NCBI GenBank assembly: GCA_027449865.1
Contig: DAIDKV010000084.1
Span: 1 to 41,346 of the forward strand
Direction: 5' to 3'
DNA: 41,346 nt
Source: Planctomycetales bacterium
Lineage (GTDB): Bacteria > Planctomycetota > Planctomycetia > Isosphaerales > Isosphaeraceae
This document shows, piece by piece, positions 34,330 to 41,346 of this stretch. Numbering within the stretch: the first letter of the stretch is position 1; the number at the start of each line of letters is the position of its first letter. A model generated the notes under the pieces. The model made no database searches. It saw only the letters and a program-made list of their open reading frames with translations, and was not told the origin of the DNA. Position numbers and translations under genes: made by a program.

Positions 34330-34634
34330 CGAAGAATCCTTGACTCTCGAATCCGACAGGAAGGGACCGACGCCCGGCGTCGCGCACCCTGATGACGCGA
34401 TTGAGAGATTAATGGATCCATCGTTCAATTTCCACTCGTCGTTTCCGAAATCAACACGCGGGTCATCCCGGTCGGAGATGCGACGTCCCACCTTCCTCGC
34501 GCGAGAACCGGGACACCGACCACACGACCGCTCCTCGGGGGGTGAGTTTCCGGAGGTTCTCGGCCATTGCGGGTCGCCTCGTTGTTGAGTCGGACGGGCT
34601 TACCGGCACGATGCGGCCTGTTCCGGCAGCCACC
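34330..34634. other. 305-base intergenic region
   Basis: This sits between the end of the VOC gene and the start of the LTxxQ gene, both leftward. No gene is supported; a long frame reading across it from the VOC side lacks a start codon with ribosome site. A moderately AT-rich patch near 34395-34450 may hold the LTxxQ promoter (TTGAAC on the minus strand near 34422-34427), but no clear -10 box was found. Confidence 0.45.
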
Positions 34635-35051
34635 TCAGACATCGCCCGGTTTCGACCCGTCGGGCCATCCGACCCGCGTCGCCAGCCACCAGGTCGTCCC
34701 GCCGGCGTCGCGCACGCCGGAACGCCGATCCTCGTCTCCCTGCTGCGACGGTTCCTGCACCGATTCCGCACCGACTTCGAGCGCCTGGCGGTAGGCGGCA
34801 TCCACATCCGGCACGTAGACATGCACATGAGCAGCGACCGACGGCCACCCCTCCGCCTGTTCGGCGAGCATGATGACCCCGTCGCCGATGCGGACCTCAG
34901 CGTGCCGCACCCGCCCCTTCGCATCCGAGAACCGGCGAAGCTCGACGCCCCCGAGGGCGACCTCGAGGAAGCGAATTGTCCGATCGGCCCCGTCCACGAT
35001 CAGATAAGGTGAGACCGCCCCGTAACCCTCGGGCTGGAATGTGCTACCCAT
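34635..35051 (-). CDS. VOC-superfamily (glyoxalase/bleomycin-resistance-like) protein
   Basis: A 138-residue PhnB/YdfO-type VOC protein: AVSPYLIVDGADRTIRFLE starts the first beta-alpha-beta-beta-beta unit, GGVELRRFSDAKGRVRHAEV carries a possible metal-binding His, and HVHVYVPDVDAAYRQALEVG starts the second unit. The C-terminal GGTTWWLATR matches the usual GNxWxLATR-like end. Family members bind small metabolites or metal; substrate unknown. Start ATG at 35051, after GGAGG with seven-base spacing. It is separated from the YkgJ gene by 96 bases. Confidence 0.85.
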   Translation of the reverse strand: MGSTFQPEGYGAVSPYLIVDGADRTIRFLEVALGGVELRRFSDAKGRVRHAEVRIGDGVIMLAEQAEGWPSVAAHVHVYVPDVDAAYRQALEVGAESVQEPSQQGDEDRRSGVRDAGGTTWWLATRVGWPDGSKPGDV

Positions 35052-35147
35052 GGTTTTTCCTCCAGGAGTCGGGATGCCGGGATCGTAAGGGTTTGGATCG
35101 GTCCGGGCAAGTGCGCTGTTGTCGGTTCGGCCGGTCGTCGGCCGTCC

Positions 35148-36398
35148 TCATCGACCGTACCACGCCACCAATTTTTCCAGCTCGCCGCGATCGGCGAGGG
35201 TGCGCTGAAGGTGTCGGATGTGGGGCAGACTGAGCATCCGGTCGCCGCCGAAGTGGTCGTCCACGAGCTGGATCGCGCGGTGGAGTGCCTCGGCTGGTGG
35301 CAGGTCGCTGAACGCCCGGTAGAGCCAGAGGATCATCGGGAACGTGAGGACGAGCGATTCGAGGCCCGCCCAGAACGTAAGGTCGAAGTTGGGCGGCCCG
35401 CAGAATTGCATCGAGTTGAGCTTGACCGTGTAATAACGTTCGAGGGTCTCGTCCAGCTCGGGCGGGATTCCGGGGCGTGACTCGACGGCGTCGAAGGTGA
35501 TCTCGGGCATCGACTCGTTGATCCGTGGGACGTGCCCACGTCCGCGGGCGAACCGCCATCCGTCGCGGACACGGGCGAGCCGGCCGCCCACGCCCGGCGT
35601 GCCCGAGACGCCGCGATCCTTCCGGGCGTAGATCGCGAGCAGGACGCGGAATAACAATCGGCCGAGCACGCGGTCGGGCGGCGGGACGTCGGCGACCGTG
35701 CGCGGGATTTCCGGCTCCAGGCCGGCACTGACGACCTTCAGGAACTCGGCGATCTTGTTTCCGCTGAGGTTTTCGAGCTTCGCCTGGGCGCCGATCCTCG
35801 CCACCGCGAGGCAGCGGCGGAGCCGACGCTCGACGCGGTCGCCGCGGTCGCTGACGATCTCCATCAAAACCTGAACGGCGCGAATCAGCTCGGGCCAGGC
35901 GACCTGCTGGCCGGGCCGGAGCGGGGGCGCCGGGGCGCTGTCGGCCGACCGGCCGACGTGCTTTTCGAGCAGTCGGGAGAGCTGAACGAGGTCCTTCTCG
36001 GACTGGGTGACAGGCCGACCGCGATTGGCCGCCGCCGACGGGCAGGAGAACCGCATCCCGACCCGCCACTGATTGCCCGCCGGGATGAGCAGAAACGGGA
36101 AGAGTCGGCAGACGAACGGTTTGACCTCGGCGCCGAAGCGTTCCTGAATCCGGCAATAATTCTTGCCAGTCAGGAAGACGCAGCCGCCGTCGGGCCGATG
36201 GGCGAGGCTCCACTTGTCGCCGCCAGCCGGCCGAAACCACGGCTTCGGGGCGACCTCGGGATCATCGGCCAGGTTGAGCGCCTCGATCCGACGCTTCTCC
36301 TCATCGGTGATGACCGCCTCCATCCGCCGGCAGCAATCGCCGCAGGTGTGACAGTCCCAGTTCTGCGCCACGGGGAGGTTCTTGATCGGATGCGGCAT
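35148..36398 (-). CDS. YkgJ-family cysteine-cluster protein
   Basis: A 416-residue protein. The N-terminal third is the YkgJ (Fe-S/zinc) cluster domain: CHTCGDCC at residues 16-23, then GGCVFLTGKNYCRIQ, KPFVCRLFPF and a fourth region FSCPS, the usual ligand pattern. The remaining 250 residues have no recognised domain; there is a hydrophobic stretch LESLVLTFPMILWLYRAF near 355-372. YkgJ proteins are of uncertain role, possibly metal-cluster maintenance. It is much longer than minimal YkgJ proteins (about 100-250). It follows the toxin gene by 79 bases on the same strand. Confidence 0.83.
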   Translation of the reverse strand: MPHPIKNLPVAQNWDCHTCGDCCRRMEAVITDEEKRRIEALNLADDPEVAPKPWFRPAGGDKWSLAHRPDGGCVFLTGKNYCRIQERFGAEVKPFVCRLFPFLLIPAGNQWRVGMRFSCPSAAANRGRPVTQSEKDLVQLSRLLEKHVGRSADSAPAPPLRPGQQVAWPELIRAVQVLMEIVSDRGDRVERRLRRCLAVARIGAQAKLENLSGNKIAEFLKVVSAGLEPEIPRTVADVPPPDRVLGRLLFRVLLAIYARKDRGVSGTPGVGGRLARVRDGWRFARGRGHVPRINESMPEITFDAVESRPGIPPELDETLERYYTVKLNSMQFCGPPNFDLTFWAGLESLVLTFPMILWLYRAFSDLPPAEALHRAIQLVDDHFGGDRMLSLPHIRHLQRTLADRGELEKLVAWYGR

Positions 36399-36477
36399 CA
36401 GTCAGCGAAACCTTCGAGTCGCGGCGAGCAGGCATGAGGCGACAGACGTTCATTCTGCGGGGCGGGCCGAGGGCTCG

Positions 36478-36828
36478 TCAAGATAGTCCCAACGCCGCCT
36501 TCAGACAGTCGTTGAGCTTCTGACTCATGGCTGGCGATAGCGTCTCTAACACCTGAGCGATGGTATCTGTGTAAACCGCCATGAGCACCAGGCACGAGAC
36601 GACCGAATCCCGGACCAGGCCCGTAGCCTTGCCATCGGGCGTACTCACGTCGATGAACAAACAGGCCGGGGCGCTCTGCATCGTCGCGTTCTTCGTGACC
36701 TCCGTCACAACGACCGTGCTGACCACGCCCGCGTAAGAATCGGACTGCACGACCACCGCGGGGCGCTTCTTTCCTCGGACGCCGGACGGATGGGGGAAGC
36801 GAACGAGGACGACATCTCCCCGGTTCAT
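36478..36828 (-). CDS. mazF: MazF/PemK-type endoribonuclease toxin
   Basis: A 116-residue MazF-fold protein: RGDVVLVRFPHPSGVRGKKRPAVVVQSD at the N-terminus holds the characteristic basic loop, and LVRDSVVSCLVLMAVYTD matches the second conserved strand with the Ser/Asp residues of the active cleft. MazF toxins cleave single-stranded mRNA. Its ATG overlaps the stop codon of the preceding gene (ATGA), the standard antitoxin-first arrangement. Target specificity cannot be read from sequence. Confidence 0.88.
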   Translation of the reverse strand: MNRGDVVLVRFPHPSGVRGKKRPAVVVQSDSYAGVVSTVVVTEVTKNATMQSAPACLFIDVSTPDGKATGLVRDSVVSCLVLMAVYTDTIAQVLETLSPAMSQKLNDCLKAALGLS

Positions 36829-37076
36829 GGCTCATCCGGGAGATTGTCGTACTCGTCCATGTCCTCCCAGCCCGCCCGCTTGCCCGCTTCCCACGCCAGG
36901 GTCTGGAGTTCCTCACTCGTCCAGGGGCTGTCGTCGTACTCGTCGTGCTTGAGCCGCTCGTATTCGTCGAGGCGGAGCAACACGAAGGTTTCCCCCGTTC
37001 GGGGGCTCACCAGACGAAACTGGACAGGCCCGGAATCCTCGAGCACCCGCCATTGCTGCTCGTTCAGTTCGATCAT
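36825..37076 (-). CDS. Antitoxin partner of the MazF-type toxin
   Basis: An 83-residue acidic protein just upstream of the toxin and overlapping it by four bases. It begins MIELNEQQWRVLEDSG and has TGETFVLLRLDEYERLKHDE, reminiscent of the Phd/YefM-like fold's strand-helix with the xxVLxRxxxYERL pattern; the C-terminal part (WEAGKRAGWEDMDEYDN) is likely the toxin-binding tail. It is not classical MazE (no AbrB-type motif). The start at 37076 is preferred over a longer frame extending to 37217, which has no such similarity. Antitoxin role rests on context and size. Confidence 0.75.
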   Translation of the reverse strand: MIELNEQQWRVLEDSGPVQFRLVSPRTGETFVLLRLDEYERLKHDEYDDSPWTSEELQTLAWEAGKRAGWEDMDEYDNLPDEP

Positions 37077-37146
37077 CAGGGGCCTCCACTGCATCGGATA
37101 ATCGAACGGCGGGCCCTGGAAGTGGTGTGGAGGCTGCCGGCTCTGG

Positions 37147-37344
37147 TCAGCCGTGTAAGCCGGGACGGCTCCACCAGAAGACGGCCGCCATCGCCCACAG
37201 TATCGCATCAATCGCACGGATTCCGGTCAGTATCCATGGGCTGATCCGACCGACGAGGCGCGGGAGACCAGCGAAGAGGATTAGCGGCACGGAGAAGACC
37301 GCTGCGATCGATGCCAGCCAGAACAGCAAGCCCAGGCCATTCAT
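37147..37344 (-). CDS. Small membrane protein
   Basis: A 65-residue protein with two hydrophobic helices (MNGLGLLFWLASIAAVFSVP, and ILTGIRAIDAILWAMAAVFW). The start at 37344 overlaps the stop of the preceding gene exactly (ATGA), which supports it over a longer frame from 37413. No family recognised. It forms a two-gene membrane cassette with its neighbour, lodged between two toxin-antitoxin pairs on the same strand. Confidence 0.6.
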   Translation of the reverse strand: MNGLGLLFWLASIAAVFSVPLILFAGLPRLVGRISPWILTGIRAIDAILWAMAAVFWWSRPGLHG

Positions 37345-37715
37345 CTGGCTCGTCCCCGCCGCGTTACCCGAACCATCGAAGTTCCTGGTCGCTGATGCCT
37401 CGGCCCGGGCCACTTCTCACCCCAGAACCAGACCCCGCGACGTCCGGTATACGACCGCCGACGCAGGTCGATGACGAGCGACTCGGACCTGAGCAGCAAG
37501 ATCAAGCCGAAAGCGATCTCGCCCAGGCCAATCAGGACGACCGCGCCAACGAGAAGCCAGGCCGCGGTCCCCTTCAATCCGTACTGTGCCACGGCGTAAA
37601 GCGGTGCTCCCGCGAAGACGGCCCCGTGAAACAGGAGCAGCAAGCCGGGGGCCCGCTCATCGACGGTCGTCTTGAAGACGATTCGGTTCTTATCGTGCGA
37701 GGTGAAGGTCGCCAA
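37341..37715 (-). CDS. Two-helix membrane protein
   Basis: A 124-residue protein. After a polar N-terminus it has two hydrophobic helices (about residues 24-44 and 51-75), then LVIDLRRRSYTGRRGVWFWGEKW, like the cytoplasmic strand of PH-like membrane-protein families; the last 22 residues are low-complexity and arginine-rich. TTG start at 37715 after AGAGGGGGG. Because the tail looks unlike the rest, a frameshift joining it to the next small gene is possible, but the ATGA overlap argues for two coupled genes. Function unknown. Confidence 0.65.
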   Translation of the reverse strand: MATFTSHDKNRIVFKTTVDERAPGLLLLFHGAVFAGAPLYAVAQYGLKGTAAWLLVGAVVLIGLGEIAFGLILLLRSESLVIDLRRRSYTGRRGVWFWGEKWPGPRHQRPGTSMVRVTRRGRAR

Positions 37716-37757
37716 CTCTGGTCCCCCCCTCTGCGACCGATGACTCCGGTGGAATCG

Positions 37758-38150
37758 TTAAACGGCCCTTCGCTCGACGAGATGGGCCCCCAACCAGTCG
37801 GTGAAGGTCTCTCTCTCGAGGTGGCCTGCCGCCAGCTCGAGCACCACCCGCTCCTGTTCATCAACGGAAGCCACGATCTCGTAGCCATGGAGGACAAGAA
37901 ATGTCTCCATCGCCGCGTGGCCGATTCGCTTGTTGCCGTCGACGAACGGATGGTTCATAACCAGTGAGAAGCCCAGGGCCGCGGCCTTCTCCACAATGGT
38001 TGGATACAGGTCGTCCCCGCCGAAGGTCATCCGCGGCTGGGCCACGGCGGAGTCCAGAGCGCCCGGGTCGCGGACCCCTGAGCCGCCGCCGGATTGGTCG
38101 ACGACCAGCCGGTGTAGCTCCAGGGCCTCGTTCGTCGTCAGGTGACGCAT
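37758..38150 (-). CDS. doc: Doc-type (Fic-fold) death-on-curing toxin
   Basis: A 130-residue protein of the Doc/Fic fold. The active motif HPFVDGNKR starts at His67 and keeps the canonical Fic glycine (P1 Doc has Ala there). The N-terminus (MRHLTTNEALELHRLVVDQSG) and RDPGALDSAVAQP are standard for chromosomal Doc proteins. Doc phosphorylates EF-Tu using ATP; with a complete Fic motif, AMP or phosphate transfer are both conceivable. Start ATG at 38150, four bases after the antitoxin stop. Confidence 0.9.
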   Translation of the reverse strand: MRHLTTNEALELHRLVVDQSGGGSGVRDPGALDSAVAQPRMTFGGDDLYPTIVEKAAALGFSLVMNHPFVDGNKRIGHAAMETFLVLHGYEIVASVDEQERVVLELAAGHLERETFTDWLGAHLVERRAV

Positions 38151-38154
38151 CAGT

Positions 38155-38352
38155 CTACGCCAGCCGCCGGTAGAGTTCCCGGTTCTTCCGCAGGACGTAC
38201 GCCGCGGCCTCGGCGAAATCCCGGCCGGGTCGGCTCAACCACTCCTCAACGCCTCCGCGCAGCAACTGTTCGGGAGAGATGCCAGCCTCTCGGGCCAGAT
38301 CTCGGAGCTGTTGCGCCTGCACCTCAGGAAGTTCGACCGTGAAGATGTCCAT
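38155..38352 (-). CDS. Antitoxin partner of the Doc-type toxin
   Basis: A 65-residue protein (MDIFTVELPEVQAQQLRDLAR, then AGISPEQLLRGGVEEWLSRP), of the ribbon-helix-helix-like DNA-binding type that often precedes Doc or VapC toxins. The C-terminal FAEAAAYVLRKNRELYRRLA matches the typical antitoxin tail. Start at 38352; the in-frame extension to 38523 has no such pattern. It is separated from the toxin by four bases. RHH assignment is by resemblance; autoregulation is expected by family. Confidence 0.82.
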   Translation of the reverse strand: MDIFTVELPEVQAQQLRDLAREAGISPEQLLRGGVEEWLSRPGRDFAEAAAYVLRKNRELYRRLA

Positions 38353-38536
38353 CGCGTTCGCCGGCCTCGATGAAGTTCCTGCCCAGGTTCGGATCGCCGC
38401 CCAACTTATCATCTGCTTACACTTTCGCGACCTGATCAACAGGACCGCAATGTGTTCAATGTAGTTCGGAACATCCTTGCTGACAATACGTTGCATCCTA
38501 GGATCTTCGCCAGGTCGCGCCATCGCGGCGCGTGCA

Positions 38537-38577
38537 CGATCGCGAGGCGACGGATCGGCTCCGACGCCTCGCGATCG
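38537..38577 (-). terminator. Strong hairpin terminator after the TlpA-like gene
   Basis: CGATCGCGAGGCG (38537-38549) and CGCCTCGCGATCG (38565-38577) are perfectly complementary, giving a 13-base-pair stem with a 15-base loop. It starts 27 bases beyond the stop codon of the leftward TlpA-like gene and isolates it from the toxin-antitoxin island. No T-run follows. Confidence 0.7.
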
Positions 38578-38603
38578 GTTCGGTTCGAAGGCGATTCGCT
38601 CGA

Positions 38604-40595
38604 TCAGCGGCGCTGGTCGAGGGCCACGCCGGCGGCACCCTTCGGCGCCGGACCAAGCAGCTTCTCAAGCTGTCGGTCGACGTCGGCGGCCGTCCGGATG
38701 TTCCGGTTGACCACCTTGCCGTCCTTGCCCGCCAGGAACATCGTCGGCGCCGAGGTGATCCCGTACTCGATCGCCAGCCGACCCTCCAGGCCGCCGCCTT
38801 CAAAAATCTGCGGCCAGGCCAGCGCGTTCTCCTTCAAGAACGCGGCCACCTCTTCACGCTCGTTGTCGAGGTCCACGCCGATGACCTCCAGGCCGCGGTC
38901 TCGGTACTTCTCCGCGACCTTCTTCAGCTCGGGAAGCTCGGCCTTGAACGGGCTCGCCCAGGTCGCCCAGAAGACGACCAGGACCGTCTTGCCACGGTAC
39001 TGCGCCGCGTCGATCTCCTCGCCGTTGAGCCCCTTCCCCTTCAGCTCGAGCGACTTGCCGACGAAGTCGAGCCGGCGGAGCGAGCCGGCCGCCTTGCGGG
39101 CCGCCTCGGTCCCGGGGTAGCTCTCGACGATCTTCGCATAGCGCTTGTGCGCCTCGTCCTCCTCGCCGTTGAATTCGTTGACGCTGGCGAGCTGAAGGAG
39201 CGCCTCGGGCGCCTCGTCGGAGTTCGGATGCTTCGCCAGGAAATCGGCGAGGTCGGCTGTCCAGGTCTTCTGGTTCGCCATCACGTTCGCGCCTGGTTGG
39301 TCGTTCTTCATCGCGAAGTCGACGTTCACCAGTCGGAACGCGGCGTACGAGCCGAGCTTGCCGCCATCGGCGGCGACCTGCTCGAGCGCCTTGCGGCCCT
39401 GCGGGTACTCGCCGGTGCGCATCGCCTCGACCAGGCTATCGATCACTTGCTTGTTGTACATCAGCCGCTCGTCGTCCGTCTTCAGAGACTTGACGACCTC
39501 GCGAAGGAACGGGACGCGGCCGGTGTAGTACGACGCCTTCTCGCGGCCGGAGCCGGTCATCATCGCGGCGTTCTTGCCGTCGTAGTCGGCCAGTGCCTTC
39601 AGCGCGGCGTCGACGGTCGCGTCGCGAGGCCCGGCGACCGAGCCCGCGGAGGCCTGCTCGAACAGCATCGCGCGGAGCCCTCCGACCGAGGCCACCACCG
39701 GCTTTTCCGGGTCGATCGCGCGAGGAAGCTCGATGAACTTCCAGGTCTCGCCCAGCTTGATCATGTCTGGGATCTGGAGGAAGGCGATCCGAGGGGGCGC
39801 CTCGGCCTGGGCGCCGGCGATCCCCGGGAAGATCATCGCGTTTTCATACAGGGTGATGTCCTTCTCGGGTCCGATGGCTGGGTCGGCGGGGATGACGTGC
39901 GGATACGTCCCGTCGAACCGATTCCAGACGGTCTGGCGGTTCCAGCCCGAGAGCGACTTGAGCAGCGTCTCGACCTTCGCAGGTCGCTCCTGCGCCATTG
40001 CGGCGGCCTTCGCCACCACCTCGCGCGGAACACCGGCGGCGGCCAGCTCGTCGGGGGTTGCCATCACGGAATCGAGCAGCGAGGTGTCGCCGCCGCCCAT
40101 CGCCTGGATCAGACCCTGGACGAAGACCTTCGACGCCTCCTCGGCGGAGATCTGCTTCCAGGCGGCGACCTTCTGTCGGGTGAGGGTCGCGACCCGGGTC
40201 CCGCCGGCGTTCATCCATCGGGCCTCGTCGGGGCGGCGGTCGCCGTCGAGGTCGACCTCGCGATAGACCTCGAAGCCGTCCTGGAAGTAGCTCCACTGGT
40301 CCATCGCTGTCTTCGGGCCGTGGCTGGCAACGAAGCGCCGGAGCATCTTCCCCTGGCCGTCGCGAAGCGCGTAGCCAATGGGCCCCTTCTTCGACGTCAC
40401 CAACTCGACCTTGCACGCCTCGATCGCCTTTGGGTCGGCGGGAACGTCGTACTCGACGAGCCCCGGTAGAGTCGGGCGGAAATCGAGCAGCCGGGCTGCC
40501 GGCGGCAGGTTCGACTGTGCCCGGGCCGAGATCGGGGCTCCTGCCAGTAGCCCGAGCCAGCACCAGACGGCCACGGAGCCGCGTATCCTCCGCAT
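38604..40595 (-). CDS. Large exported TlpA-like protein with cysteine-less thioredoxin fold
   Basis: A 663-residue protein with a signal peptide (1-27, ending ARA). A long N-terminal region of unknown fold (helical, with TPR-like spacing around 355-480: EALLQLASVNEFNGEEDEAH) leads to a C-terminal AhpC/TlpA domain from about 515: GKTVLVVFWATWASPFKAEL, where the usual WCxxC is replaced by ASPF at residues 547-550, so both redox cysteines are absent. The cis-proline loop SAPTMFL remains. Start at 40595 after AAGGAG. It may serve as a scaffold or chaperone rather than a disulfide reductase. Divergent from the next hydrolase gene across 262 bases. Confidence 0.85.
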   Translation of the reverse strand: MRRIRGSVAVWCWLGLLAGAPISARAQSNLPPAARLLDFRPTLPGLVEYDVPADPKAIEACKVELVTSKKGPIGYALRDGQGKMLRRFVASHGPKTAMDQWSYFQDGFEVYREVDLDGDRRPDEARWMNAGGTRVATLTRQKVAAWKQISAEEASKVFVQGLIQAMGGGDTSLLDSVMATPDELAAAGVPREVVAKAAAMAQERPAKVETLLKSLSGWNRQTVWNRFDGTYPHVIPADPAIGPEKDITLYENAMIFPGIAGAQAEAPPRIAFLQIPDMIKLGETWKFIELPRAIDPEKPVVASVGGLRAMLFEQASAGSVAGPRDATVDAALKALADYDGKNAAMMTGSGREKASYYTGRVPFLREVVKSLKTDDERLMYNKQVIDSLVEAMRTGEYPQGRKALEQVAADGGKLGSYAAFRLVNVDFAMKNDQPGANVMANQKTWTADLADFLAKHPNSDEAPEALLQLASVNEFNGEEDEAHKRYAKIVESYPGTEAARKAAGSLRRLDFVGKSLELKGKGLNGEEIDAAQYRGKTVLVVFWATWASPFKAELPELKKVAEKYRDRGLEVIGVDLDNEREEVAAFLKENALAWPQIFEGGGLEGRLAIEYGITSAPTMFLAGKDGKVVNRNIRTAADVDRQLEKLLGPAPKGAAGVALDQRR

Positions 40596-40857
40596 CGGTG
40601 TCTCCTTTCGCACCTTCCGGGTCCCTGGGCTTTTATCCCTCGCCCACGACTGGCGATCGTGGCCCACACCCCTCGATCGTGTCAAGCCGCAACGCCCAAA
40701 CGAGCGCCCCAACCCCTCTTATCGGCATTTTCGCGGCTTCTCCTTCGAGGGATGTCCGGGGTTTCCGGCTTCCGGGCCATGGTAGCTCGATCGGGGAAGT
40801 GGGAGAATCGCGGCGAGGCAGGGGTTACGTGTTGAGTTCGCGATCGGGGGAATGGGC

Positions 40858-41346
40858 ATGAACGCGGTCGGATGGCTGATTGCGGCGGTGCTGGTCGGCC
40901 AGGCGGAGCTCCGGGCGCCCGATTATCCCGATCACCACCGGTTGATGTTCGTCCGCGATGGCGAGGGTCACGAACGACCGGTCGCCGATCGCAACGACTG
41001 GGAGGTCCGCCGCGCCCACATTATCGCCCACTTCCAGGAGGTCGCCGGACCGCTTCCGGGCGGCGAGCGGAGGGTGCCGCTCGATCCACGCGTCGTCTCG
41101 GAGACGCGGGAGGCCGGGATTGTACGTCGGAAGATCACCTTCGCCACCGAGCCCGGCGACCGCGTTCCCGCCTGGCTCCTGGTTCCGATGGAGACGGACG
41201 GGGCTCGGGCAAGGCGCCCCGCCGTGCTTTGCCTGCATCAGACGGTTGCGATCGGCAAGGACGAGCCGGTTGGACTCGGTGGGAAGCCCGACCTCGCCTA
41301 TGCGCTGGAGCTTGCCCGACGCGGATACGTCGCCCTCTCGCCCGAT
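40858..41346 (+). CDS. Exported alpha/beta hydrolase (dienelactone-hydrolase/acetyl-esterase-like), truncated by window end
   Basis: The frame stays open to the end of the window, giving the first 163 residues. An N-terminal hydrophobic stretch (VGWLIAAVLVGQ) may be a signal peptide. WEVRRAHIIAHFQEVAGPLP and KITFATEPGDRVPAWLLVP match the lead-in of large planctomycete alpha/beta hydrolases; VLCLHQTVAIGKDEPVGLGG, followed by YALELARRGYVALSPD, is the characteristic oxyanion/strand region. The catalytic serine lies beyond the window. The start at 40858 follows GGGGGAA at six-base spacing; ATG at 40852 is too close to it. Substrate unknown. Confidence 0.8.
   Translation, partial: MNAVGWLIAAVLVGQAELRAPDYPDHHRLMFVRDGEGHERPVADRNDWEVRRAHIIAHFQEVAGPLPGGERRVPLDPRVVSETREAGIVRRKITFATEPGDRVPAWLLVPMETDGARARRPAVLCLHQTVAIGKDEPVGLGGKPDLAYALELARRGYVALSPD

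Noticed and set aside
38532-40469. 645-residue plus-strand frame opposite the TlpA-like gene
   Set aside because: Antisense of a gene with a signal peptide, good ribosome site and a recognisable thioredoxin fold.

Overview
This is a GC-rich, densely coding window with GTG and TTG starts next to ATG, many ATGA stop/start overlaps and strong AGGAGG-type ribosome sites. Its gene content points to a planctomycete of the Isosphaeraceae type (compare Singulisphaera, Paludisphaera, Aquisphaera). The pointers are a PEP-CTERM-sorted metalloprotease, several TlpA-like redoxins with unusual architectures, Uma2 and Rpn-type nuclease relatives with GREEGR-like tails, DUF1569, and small proline/alanine-rich lipoproteins. 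The assignment is an inference from protein content; no rRNA or other phylogenetic marker gene is present.

Left part (about 590-6,790, all plus strand): a lipid-type cluster with a beta-ketoacyl-ACP synthase, an acyl carrier protein, an LpxL-like acyltransferase, and a seven-helix membrane protein ending in a CX5R phosphatase domain. Two tandem paralogous membrane proteins and a decayed Rpn-like gene follow. Next (6,800-13,190) come an N-carbamoylputrescine amidase on the minus strand, then RidA-like, SDR and SIS-domain genes, a soluble histidine kinase behind a clear sigma-70-like promoter, and a convergent pair made of a phosphotransferase-fold protein and an acylglycerol-phosphate-type acyltransferase. 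From 13,400 to 16,400 lie the PEP-CTERM metzincin, a solitary second acyl carrier protein and a small lipoprotein.

Middle part (16,500-29,450): a fumarylacetoacetate-hydrolase family enzyme (minus), then plus-strand genes for a MOSC protein, an exported alpha/beta hydrolase with an STN-like N-terminus, a POT peptide transporter, an S9 peptidase, an ABC ATPase with its membrane partner, formate-tetrahydrofolate ligase, a DUF1569 protein and an orphan adenine-specific DNA methyltransferase. The transporter and the S9 peptidase fit together as peptide uptake and breakdown; fhs serves one-carbon metabolism.

Right part (29,370-40,600): one long run of minus-strand genes. It holds a Uma2 nuclease-like protein, a lipoprotein joining a carboxypeptidase-regulatory-like domain to a TlpA thioredoxin through a long Ser/Arg/Asp-rich linker, a protein with internal coiled-coil repeats, a Spy-like LTxxQ protein, a VOC protein, a YkgJ-type cysteine-cluster protein, and a compact island where a MazF-type and a Doc-type toxin-antitoxin pair bracket two small membrane proteins. 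The run begins with a large exported TlpA-like protein whose CxxC motif is missing. The window ends inside a plus-strand alpha/beta hydrolase gene.

No tRNA, rRNA, CRISPR array or insertion sequence was recognised. The candidates most worth following as undescribed biology are the acyl synthase/ACP/acyltransferase/membrane-phosphatase cluster, the toxin-antitoxin-bracketed membrane pair, and the two atypical TlpA proteins.
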